Source: an uncultured Chthoniobacterales bacterium
GTDB lineage: Bacteria > Verrucomicrobiota > Verrucomicrobiia > Chthoniobacterales > UBA10450
Direction of reading: 5' to 3'
Assembly: GCA_955652155.1 (NCBI GenBank)
Contig: CATPAT010000114.1
Span: forward strand, 1-5,707
Length of the DNA: 5,707 nt
Part shown: in pieces, positions 1-5,445 of the stretch
How the letters are laid out: each line of letters begins with the position of its first letter
Numbering within the stretch: position 1 is the stretch's first letter
Notes under the pieces: model-generated
What the model was told of the DNA's origin: nothing
Database searches by the model: none
What the model saw: the letters and a program-made list of their open reading frames with translations, nothing else
Program-made: the position numbers and the translations under genes

Positions 1-1598
1 CCCGTCTGGCTGACAAGGTGATTGATCTGAGTAGTTGCAACGCGAGCGATTTCGTACTCGATCGCCGACAAGCCGCGCGAGCGGATCGACAATTTCCTTT
101 CTCCGCTTAACGCGAGCAATCCGCCCTGGCTCTGGATCTGCACTTCGCGCGGAAGCTCAGGCACCGCCACGACTGCGTTGTAATCTTCGGCGAGCGGATA
201 ATCGCCAAACGCGCGAACGCCTTTGGCGACGCGAATGTAAAGCTCGCCATCAGTTTCGACCCGCACTCGAAACGCATGTTGTCGATCTTGCGCTTTTTCC
301 GAAGGAATGGGTGTGAATTCGACAGGCTTGGCTTGCTCGAGCACATCGTCTGGCACGTTGGTCGCGCTCTGCCATTTCGAATCTTCATCCTTTGATTCTT
401 CAGTCGTGTCCTCGGACTGATCCGAAGCGCTGCTCTCCTTGCTTTCAGCGCTGGAGTCCGTTTGCTCGGCACTTTCTGCTTCGGCCGTTTCTGATTCTTC
501 TTTCGTTTCCGGCTTTCGTTTTGGCAGAAGCCAAACCTTGACCGCTTTCGCCAGCTCACGCGTACCGATGTCCGCCGTTGTGCCTAAGATGAGGACCTGT
601 TCCGGTTCGCCATTCTTATTTCGCGCAGTATTGCCTTCGATCGAATTGATCTGAAACGCGGTCGCGATCGACGGAATCTTCACCTTTTGCTGACTCGCGT
701 CGTGAGTTTGTGCGCCGCCCTGGGCGGTGCGCACGCCTTTGTTCAACTCGAGCTTCATGAAATCTTCGTTTTCCGGAAGCGTGACCGGCGAACTTCGCAA
801 ATAGGCCAGCCGACGATGTAACCCGTATGTCATTGCGAAGTGCGGTGGCGGGTCTGACGGCGGGAAAACCGCCGATCCGCCGACCATCAGCAATTGAATG
901 TGTCGGTCCAGGTCGCCGGGTTCGACCGCGTGCGTCAGTTCGAGAGTCGCCGTCACCTGGCGCAGTTTTGGATTCGCGGGGTCTTGATAGAGCTCGAGTT
1001 GCGAAATCGCTATTGCGAACGGTGGCGTCTGTGTTTCATAAGTCAGCCGTTCCATCAAAATTTGCGGCGCGAAGAAGTTTTTGTCGAAGACGATTCGATA
1101 TTTTTGATCGGCCGGCCAATCCTCGGTGGGACGAAAGACCAGTTCCTTGTCCGAGTTCCATGACCACGCGCCAGCGATTTGCGGCTCGAGCCGTACGCCT
1201 TGGAGCGAAGGTTTCTTCAGATCTTCCAAGCGCGCTGCTGGGTCGCTGAACCGAACGATCAGTGGGGGATATTTTAGCTCCTTCTCAAGTTTCGTAACCG
1301 GGATTGCCACGATTGAAACGGAGACGCGGTGTGGTTTTGGTCGATTCTGATACCAATTCCAAGTCCACGCTGCCCCACATGAAACCAGAAAGATTGCAAT
1401 GAGTCCGGCCGCGGTGATTCGCGGATTGGCTTCGCTAAAACGTATCCAGGCCGTGCGGCCCTGCGAGAACCAATGGGGCGGGCTCCAGGAGACGCGACCG
1501 AAGACTGCGAACCAAGTTTTCGCCACGATTTTGCCCAGCAGAACGAACGGGCGAATAATCAGGTCGGGCAGTTTCGAAAGGAGGGCGGGCGTTTTCAT
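1..1598 (-). CDS. Bacterial alpha-2-macroglobulin family protein, N-terminal part (runs off left edge)
   Basis: I translated the minus strand by hand from the ATG at 1598-1596. The frame stays open to the window edge and gives 532 residues without a stop. Residues 1-60 are basic and aromatic, followed by a hydrophobic helix at about 61-80 and then an exported-looking region. Residues about 88-194 resemble the Ig-like domain found near the N-terminus of bacterial macroglobulins (W-x-W-N-S-D-K-E-L-V-F-R-P around W145). Residues about 362-408 are a Ser/Glu-rich linker. The last visible residues (I-E-Y-E-I-A-R-V then Q-I-N-H-L-V-S-Q-T) look like the first macroglobulin domain of this family. Family members such as E. 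coli YfhM are envelope-anchored protease traps, usually over 1500 residues with a C-terminal thioester. That part would lie outside the window, so thioester status is unknown. No clear Shine-Dalgarno precedes the ATG, and no other in-frame ATG lies nearby. The family call rests on remembered motifs; an unrelated large Ig-like surface protein is the alternative. Confidence 0.75.
   Translation of the reverse strand, partial: MKTPALLSKLPDLIIRPFVLLGKIVAKTWFAVFGRVSWSPPHWFSQGRTAWIRFSEANPRITAAGLIAIFLVSCGAAWTWNWYQNRPKPHRVSVSIVAIPVTKLEKELKYPPLIVRFSDPAARLEDLKKPSLQGVRLEPQIAGAWSWNSDKELVFRPTEDWPADQKYRIVFDKNFFAPQILMERLTYETQTPPFAIAISQLELYQDPANPKLRQVTATLELTHAVEPGDLDRHIQLLMVGGSAVFPPSDPPPHFAMTYGLHRRLAYLRSSPVTLPENEDFMKLELNKGVRTAQGGAQTHDASQQKVKIPSIATAFQINSIEGNTARNKNGEPEQVLILGTTADIGTRELAKAVKVWLLPKRKPETKEESETAEAESAEQTDSSAESKESSASDQSEDTTEESKDEDSKWQSATNVPDDVLEQAKPVEFTPIPSEKAQDRQHAFRVRVETDGELYIRVAKGVRAFGDYPLAEDYNAVVAVPELPREVQIQSQGGLLALSGERKLSIRSRGLSAIEYEIARVATTQINHLVSQT
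375..515 (-). other. Ser/Glu/Asp-rich low-complexity linker in the macroglobulin-like protein
   Basis: Residues about 362-408 consist almost entirely of E, S, D, T, A and K, with many E-E, E-S and S-S pairs. The tract is strongly acidic and probably disordered. It separates the N-terminal Ig-like part from the region leading into the macroglobulin domain. The DNA is correspondingly biased, with repeated ctt/ttc/tct triplets on the plus strand, but it contains no exact tandem repeat. Such linkers usually differ in length between relatives, so its exact extent is probably not functionally fixed. Confidence 0.7.
844..885. repeat. Long imperfect palindrome inside the macroglobulin-like coding sequence
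   Basis: CGGCGG (858-863) pairs with CCGCCG (869-874) around a GAAAA loop. Outside an internal loop, GGCGG (847-851) pairs with CCGCC (877-881). GGT (844-846) then pairs with ACC (883-885) after a one-base bulge. This makes 14 base pairs in total. On the minus strand the stretch encodes a Pro-rich piece (F-P-P-S-D-P-P-P). It may be a REP-like palindrome captured in frame, or a by-product of GC-rich proline codons. Confidence 0.4.
1359..1418 (-). other. Transmembrane/signal-anchor segment with lipobox-like motif in the macroglobulin-like protein
   Basis: Residues about 61-80 of the minus-strand protein (I-T-A-A-G-L-I-A-I-F-L-V-S-C-G-A-A-W-T-W) form one hydrophobic stretch after a basic N-terminal region. 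This predicts either a signal anchor or an export signal. L71-V72-S73-C74 fits the lipobox pattern, and E. coli YfhM is a lipoprotein. However, the 60 residues in front are far longer than a normal lipoprotein signal peptide, so a bitopic membrane anchor is the safer reading. Confidence 0.6.
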
Positions 1599-1685
1599 GG
1601 TGTGAATTCGCCAGTCGAATCCAAATCTTTCAGTTAATCGATAGTAATTGTGCCGACCGGGACGATTGCGCTAAGACAGGTCGGA
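1599..1685. promoter_or_regulatory. Divergent intergenic region between macroglobulin-like gene and ECF sigma gene
   Basis: The two genes are transcribed away from each other, so these 87 bp should carry both promoters unless transcription starts inside a coding region. The centre (about 1631-1650) is AT-richer than its surroundings and contains TAGTAAT on the plus strand and TACTAT on the minus strand, either of which could serve as a -10 element. I found no convincing -35 box at proper spacing for a housekeeping promoter. The assignment rests on gene orientation rather than on a recognised motif. Confidence 0.4.
1673..1680 (+). promoter_or_regulatory. Weak ribosome binding site deciding the sigma factor start
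   Basis: AAGACAGG ends five bases before the ATG at 1686 and is the only purine-rich, Shine-Dalgarno-like string near either candidate start. The alternative GTG at 1650 is preceded by AT-rich sequence with no such string. This favours the ATG at 1686. Confidence 0.4.
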
Positions 1686-2306
1686 ATGAAAAACGCCGGC
1701 TTGGTCGCCACCCGTCGCAGTCTGGTCGATCGGCTGGCGAATTGGGACGACCAGAAGCGCTGGCAGGAATTTTTCGATACTTACTGGAAGCTGATTTATT
1801 CGAGCGCGCGCAAATCGGGTTTGACCGACGCAGAAGCGCAGGAAGTCGTGCAGGAAACCGTCATCACCGTGGCGAAGAAGATCGACAAACTGAAATACGA
1901 TCCGGCGATTGGTTCTTTTAAAGGATGGCTCTTGCAAATCACGCGTTGGCGGATCGTGGATCAGTTTCGGAAACGCGAGCCGGGGGAAGCAAAACGTCCT
2001 CGCTCACTGGACGATCGGCTGACCGCGACGATTGAGCGTGTGCCGGACTTGCACGTTGTCGATCTTGACGCGGTCTGGGAATCAGAGTGGAAAGAGAATT
2101 TGTTTGAGGCAGCGATTGCGCGCGCAAAAAAGAAGGTCGATCCGAAACAGTTTCAGATTTTCGATTGCTACGTGCGCAAAGAATGGCCGGCGCAAAAAGT
2201 GGCCCGCCAATTACGAGTGAACATCGGGCAGGTCTATCTGGCGCGGCATCGCGTCTCGGCGGTGTTGAAAAAGGAAATTAAAGCACTGGAGAAGTTGGGC
2301 CGCTAA
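1686..2306 (+). CDS. ECF-type RNA polymerase sigma factor (sigma-70 family)
   Basis: This encodes a 206-residue sigma factor that would direct core RNA polymerase to a specific promoter set. Region 2 spans about residues 22-100. It includes a region 2.1/2.2 helix with E50-A-Q-E53-V-V-Q-E-T and the region 2.3/2.4 string F-K-G-W-L-L-Q-I-T-R-W-R-I-V-D-Q-F-R-K-R (about 78-97), which is typical of sigma factors from Planctomycetes and Verrucomicrobia. Region 4 covers about 140-200, with a helix-turn-helix around W-P-A-Q-K-V-A-R-Q-L-R-V-N-I-G-Q-V-Y. A linker of about 40 residues separates them and there is no region 1 or 3, as expected for the ECF class. I chose the ATG at 1686 over the GTG at 1650 (218 residues) because of the purine-rich string upstream and because the extra 12 residues show no family-like sequence. 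No anti-sigma factor is present. The next gene is a Ser/Thr kinase, matching the kinase-linked ECF groups known in Planctomycetes. Confidence 0.9.
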   Translation: MKNAGLVATRRSLVDRLANWDDQKRWQEFFDTYWKLIYSSARKSGLTDAEAQEVVQETVITVAKKIDKLKYDPAIGSFKGWLLQITRWRIVDQFRKREPGEAKRPRSLDDRLTATIERVPDLHVVDLDAVWESEWKENLFEAAIARAKKKVDPKQFQIFDCYVRKEWPAQKVARQLRVNIGQVYLARHRVSAVLKKEIKALEKLGR

Positions 2307-2310
2307 GGAT

Positions 2311-2379
2311 TGTGTTGGAGCGGCCGCGGTCTCGGCGGCTTTTTCGAGGGATTTGCCGCTGAGGACAGCGGCCACTACA
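2311..2379. repeat. REP-like or miniature palindromic element between sigma and kinase genes
   Basis: The spacer holds two adjacent GC-rich hairpins: GCCGC/GCGGC (2323-2327 with 2335-2339) and a perfect 7-bp stem GCCGCTG/CAGCGGC (2355-2361 with 2366-2372, loop AGGA). Its outer ends are also roughly inverted: it starts TGTGTTGG and the reverse complement of its end starts TGTAGTGG, each followed closely by a GGCCGC core. Paired hairpins in a short intergenic block with related ends resemble dispersed REP/BIME-type repeats. Copy number cannot be seen from one window, so the mobile or dispersed nature is inference. Confidence 0.4.
2323..2344 (+). terminator. Possible weak intrinsic terminator after the sigma factor gene
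   Basis: A 5-bp GC stem (GCCGC/GCGGC, 7-nt loop) is followed directly by five T's at 2340-2344, beginning 16 bases after the sigma stop codon. A G-U pair could lengthen the stem by one at the cost of the first T. The short stem and long loop suggest partial termination at best, which would reduce rather than abolish read-through into the kinase gene. Confidence 0.3.
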
Positions 2380-2386
2380 GCTGCAA

Positions 2387-4903
2387 TTGCCTCGCGCTCG
2401 CGGCTTGTGTAAAATCGCGACCATTCCCGAACAAGTTTCCGCTCAAGTCCCAATTCTTCCCGATCATGAACTCCTGCGCGTGATCGGGCGCGGCGCTTAT
2501 GGCGAGATTTGGCTGGCGCGGACGGTCACCGGCGCATTCCGCGCGGTGAAAATTGTTTATCGCAGCACGTTTGAGAGCGAACGGGCGTTCCTGCGTGAGT
2601 TCGAAGGAATGTCCGCCTTCGAGCCGATCTCGCGCGGACATGCCGGGTTCATCGACATCCTGCACGTCGGCCGCACCAACGAGTATCTCTATTACAGCAT
2701 GGAGTTGGCGGACGATCACTTGGCGGGTCGCGAGATCGACATTGTCAGTTACGAGCCGCGGACGTTAAAGAGCGATCTCGGCCGCCAGAAACGGTTGTCG
2801 GCCGATGAATCGATACGCCTCGGTATTTCGTTAACCGAAGCGCTGGAGGCGTTGCACACGCGCGGACTGACACATCGTGACATCAAACCGTCGAACATCA
2901 TTTTTACTGAGGGCGTGCCGAAGCTCGCAGACATCGGGTTGGTGGCGGTGAGTGGACGGCAATCGTTCGTCGGCACGGAAGGTTATGTTCCACCGGAGGG
3001 TCCGGGAACGCCGCAAGCCGACATCTACAGTCTTGGCAAACTTCTTTACGAGACCTGCACCGGGAAAGACCGGCTCGATTTTCCGGAGATCGATTCGCAG
3101 TTGAGCCAGCGACCCGATCGCGAGCAGCTGTTGCAACTCAACGACGTGCTGGTCAAAGCGTGCGCGAACGATCCGAAGAAACGTTATGAGTCGGCCGCAG
3201 AAATGTATCGCGATCTTGCGGCCCTCGCGCGCGGCGAACGCCCGGGAAAATCGCGCACGAAAGTTTTGTTGGCGACGATGTCGATTGTTGCGGTTGCGGT
3301 TGCTGGCGTTTGGTTTTGGCTGAACCATTTGCAACCAAATGTCGGTCTGCATTTGCAAACGACAGTTCGGACCGAACCGCCTGGCGCCCTCGTCGTCCTG
3401 GGCGATCATGCGCAGAAAAGTCCGGCGACGTTCGAAGATTTGGAACCGCGCAAATACAGCCTGCGGATCATGAGTCCCGGTTATGAGCCGGTCGAGTCGG
3501 CGGTGGATCTTAGCGGCAAGCGGTCGTTGGATCCAACTGTCTTTCGTCTCGTTCGAAGCAAGGGCGCACTTGAAATCCAATCCGAGCCGCCGGGCGCGCA
3601 ATTTTCCATTCGAAGTGAAGACGGTCAGATTTCGCGCGCGGGCACAGCGCCACAATCGATTATCGATTTACCAACGGGAAAGTATTCGCTGATCGCGCAT
3701 CGCGGCGATTGGGAACTGCATGACGAAGCTGAAGTCCAACGCGGAGAAATCGCGCACAAGGTTTTGGCGTTTGTCAGCGCGCCAACGAACATCACGAGCG
3801 AGCCGAGTCGAGCTGAGATTTTTGTGGACGGAAAATCGCGAGGACGCACCCCGCTGCGGCTCGAGTTGCCGGTGCGTTCGCACGAACTGATGGCCCATCT
3901 TGAAGGTTGGCCTAACGAACAGCAAAAGATCGACATCGATCCACAACGCGAAAACGTCGTTCATTTTGTTTTTGCCAACGGCAGCGTGAAGATCACGAGT
4001 GCGCCGGGCGGCGCAGTGGTCATCGGTAATGGCCAGGAACTCGGCCAAACACCGCTCGTGATCGACGAGGTAAAACCGGGCGACGTGACATATGAGCTGC
4101 GACTCGGTGGTTACAAGTCGACTTCGGTCAGTGGCAAGGTTGAACCGCAGCAGCAGTCGTTTCTGGCGACGCGCCTGGAGAAAAGCGTCGGTCCTGAGCC
4201 TGGTCAATCGTTCACCAATTCGTTAGGGATGAAGTTCGTTCCGCTCGCCGAAGTTCGCATATCGGTGTGGGAGACGCGGGTGCAGGATTACGAAGCGTTT
4301 TCCCGCGCGAGCGGACGGCATTATGAACCAGCCGACTTTCAACAGGCGCCGACGCATCCGGTGGTGAAAGTGAATTGGTTCGACGCGATGGCATTCTGTA
4401 AATGGCTGACCGACAAAGAGCGCGACGAAAATCTGATCGAAGATCGACAATCCTATCGGTTGCCGACTGATCGGGAATGGAGCCTGGCCGTTGGGTTGGC
4501 CAATGAGAGCGGCGCGACGCCGCAAGCGCGTGATGGCAAAATCAAAAACGAGTTTCCGTGGGGGAAACAATGGCCACCCCCCGCCGGCGCGGGAAATTAT
4601 CCCGCCGGCACGGGACAACGCCGCGGCACGACCATGCCGGTAGGAAGTTTCAAGGCGAATGCGTTAGGCCTCTACGATCTCGGCGGCAACGTTTGGGAAT
4701 GGTGCGCCGACACTTACAAAGGCGGCAGCAGTGGGACCGGCCGCGATTGGGGAGTTCTCCGCGGCGGGTCCTGGGCGACGAGCAATCGTTTGGAAATGCA
4801 ATCGTCGTATCGCAACGTTGTCGATCGGAACGAACGCGACGTGATTTACGGATTCCGATGTGTGCTCGCACCGGAAACCAGCGACATGATCGACAATCGA
4901 TAG
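2387..4903 (+). CDS. Membrane Ser/Thr protein kinase with PEGA repeats and C-terminal SUMF1 (formylglycine-generating-enzyme-like) domain
   Basis: This encodes an 838-residue receptor-type kinase that phosphorylates Ser/Thr on target proteins in the cytoplasm. The kinase domain covers about 28-282: glycine loop G34-R-G-A-Y-G39, ATP-binding K55, likely helix-C glutamate E71, catalytic H163-R-D165-I-K167-P-S-N170, metal-binding D182-I-G (for DFG), activation segment G196-T-E-G-Y, P-P-E204 for APE, and D212-I-Y-S-L-G. All catalytic residues are present, so it should be active. A basic stretch (about 283-292) leads into one transmembrane helix (about 293-312). Outside the membrane are about four PEGA-like repeats (near 324-390, 393-462, 465-530, 532-598; markers E-P-P-G-A, E-P-P-G-A, E-P-S-R-A, A-P-G-G-A). 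A SUMF1 domain follows at about 608-828 (G-G-N-V-W-E-W 766-772, R-G-G-S-W 792-796, G-F-R-C near the end). That domain lacks the catalytic cysteine pair of true FGE, so it probably binds rather than modifies. There is no in-frame ATG before residue 75. TTG 2387 is the first TTG or GTG after the in-frame stop at 2360-2362, and TTG 2405 is the alternative. The gene lies 80 bp after the sigma gene. Confidence 0.9.
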   Translation: MPRARGLCKIATIPEQVSAQVPILPDHELLRVIGRGAYGEIWLARTVTGAFRAVKIVYRSTFESERAFLREFEGMSAFEPISRGHAGFIDILHVGRTNEYLYYSMELADDHLAGREIDIVSYEPRTLKSDLGRQKRLSADESIRLGISLTEALEALHTRGLTHRDIKPSNIIFTEGVPKLADIGLVAVSGRQSFVGTEGYVPPEGPGTPQADIYSLGKLLYETCTGKDRLDFPEIDSQLSQRPDREQLLQLNDVLVKACANDPKKRYESAAEMYRDLAALARGERPGKSRTKVLLATMSIVAVAVAGVWFWLNHLQPNVGLHLQTTVRTEPPGALVVLGDHAQKSPATFEDLEPRKYSLRIMSPGYEPVESAVDLSGKRSLDPTVFRLVRSKGALEIQSEPPGAQFSIRSEDGQISRAGTAPQSIIDLPTGKYSLIAHRGDWELHDEAEVQRGEIAHKVLAFVSAPTNITSEPSRAEIFVDGKSRGRTPLRLELPVRSHELMAHLEGWPNEQQKIDIDPQRENVVHFVFANGSVKITSAPGGAVVIGNGQELGQTPLVIDEVKPGDVTYELRLGGYKSTSVSGKVEPQQQSFLATRLEKSVGPEPGQSFTNSLGMKFVPLAEVRISVWETRVQDYEAFSRASGRHYEPADFQQAPTHPVVKVNWFDAMAFCKWLTDKERDENLIEDRQSYRLPTDREWSLAVGLANESGATPQARDGKIKNEFPWGKQWPPPAGAGNYPAGTGQRRGTTMPVGSFKANALGLYDLGGNVWEWCADTYKGGSSGTGRDWGVLRGGSWATSNRLEMQSSYRNVVDRNERDVIYGFRCVLAPETSDMIDNR
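4580..4615. repeat. Short direct repeat and palindrome within the SUMF1-domain coding region
   Basis: CCCGCCGGCGCGGGA (4580-4594) recurs as CCCGCCGGCACGGGA (4601-4615), with one mismatch and a 21-bp period, so the reading frame is kept. It encodes P-A-G-A-G-N-Y followed by P-A-G-T-G-Q-R. The stretch 4583-4609 also folds as a hairpin (GCCGG/CCGGC and CGGG/CCCG with a two-base bulge). A seven-codon duplication in a surface loop of the domain is the simplest reading. Confidence 0.5.
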
Positions 4904-4911
4904 GACTCCGG

Positions 4912-5421
4912 TCATTTCGCCGCCAGCGCGGCCCGCAAGCGATCGAGAAATGGAATCTGCGCCGAATTCATTTTCCGCCGCGCAATCTCTTCCGGGAAAA
5001 ACTGCGCGCGATCGATCTCCGGAAATTCCTGAAATTTTCCTGAGCGCGGCGGCCATTCCATCTCGAAGAGATTTGATTTCAGTTCGAACTGCTCTGGTAA
5101 ATCGCCCTCGACCGCCCAGGCGTGAACGGTCTTGCCGCCTTTTTGTTTGATGGAGCCGAGCGGAATCCAATTTCCCGAAGGTTTGATTCCAAGCTCTTCT
5201 TCGACCTCAATCCGCGCGCGAGTGAACAAGTCCTCGCTCGGGCCGGCTTCGCCTTTTGGAATTGTCCATACTCCGTCATCTTTTCTGGCGAAGAACGGCC
5301 CACCGGGATGCGCAAGCAGAACCTGGATAATATTGTTTCGGCGAAAGATCAGTAAGCCGGCGCTGACGCGACTGCGTTTTTGTTTTTGTGGTGACGGCGA
5401 ATTTTCCACGCCATCTTTCAA
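4912..5421 (-). CDS. Nudix (NUDIX) family hydrolase, COG4119-like
   Basis: This encodes a 169-residue cytoplasmic hydrolase expected to cleave a nucleoside diphosphate linked to another group, using divalent metal. The exact substrate cannot be told from sequence. The Nudix box lies at 57-79: G57, E63, E72, E75, E76, G78 and I79 all fit G-x5-E-x7-R-E-U-x-E-E-x-G-U, but the conserved Arg before E72 is I71. Around it are strings I associate with COG4119 proteins: S-A-G-L-L (20-24), H-P-G-G-P-F-F-A-R-K-D-D-G-V-W-T-I-P-K-G (38-57), and later E-W-P-P-R-S-G-K-F-Q-E-F-P-E-I-D-R-A. The length suits a single-domain member. The first 18 residues are polar and basic with no family signature. The start at 5421 lies 24 bp after the stop of the peptidoglycan-binding gene, so the two are probably one transcript. 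The weak purine run GAAAG directly before the ATG is too close to be a good ribosome site. The gene ends 8 bp from the converging kinase gene. Confidence 0.9.
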   Translation of the reverse strand: MKDGVENSPSPQKQKRSRVSAGLLIFRRNNIIQVLLAHPGGPFFARKDDGVWTIPKGEAGPSEDLFTRARIEVEEELGIKPSGNWIPLGSIKQKGGKTVHAWAVEGDLPEQFELKSNLFEMEWPPRSGKFQEFPEIDRAQFFPEEIARRKMNSAQIPFLDRLRAALAAK

Positions 5422-5445
5422 CGGCAGAGTCGCCGCCGTTGCAAG

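Noticed and set aside
107..559. Minus-strand open frame of 150 codons rich in Lys and Arg
   Set aside because: It lies entirely within the 532-codon macroglobulin-like frame on the same strand, and its product is an alternate-frame reading of the Ser/Glu-rich linker. It matches no family I recognise.
827..1249. Plus-strand open frame of 140 codons
   Set aside because: It is antisense to the macroglobulin-like gene. Its Arg/Ser/Pro-rich product is typical of a shadow frame in GC-rich DNA, while the opposite strand has coherent domain-like sequence.
1650..1685. GTG at 1650 as the start of the sigma factor
   Set aside because: No ribosome binding site precedes it, and the 12 extra residues lack sigma-like character. 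ATG 1686 has a purine-rich string at suitable spacing. It is not excluded, only less likely.
2831..3655. Minus-strand open frame of 274 codons opposite the kinase gene
   Set aside because: Long but low in recognisable motifs and rich in Arg. The plus strand has a full set of kinase motifs here, so this is an antisense shadow.
3668..4207. Minus-strand open frame of 179 codons opposite the PEGA repeats
   Set aside because: The plus strand encodes regular PEGA-like repeats here; the antisense product shows no motif and has shadow-like composition.
4201..4890. SUMF1 domain as an active formylglycine-generating enzyme
   Set aside because: The expected cysteine pair after R-G-G-S is absent, and no sulfatase gene is nearby.
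4664..5170. Minus-strand open frame of 168 codons overlapping the kinase and Nudix genes
   Set aside because: It crosses the ends of two well-supported genes in another frame and has no recognisable domain.
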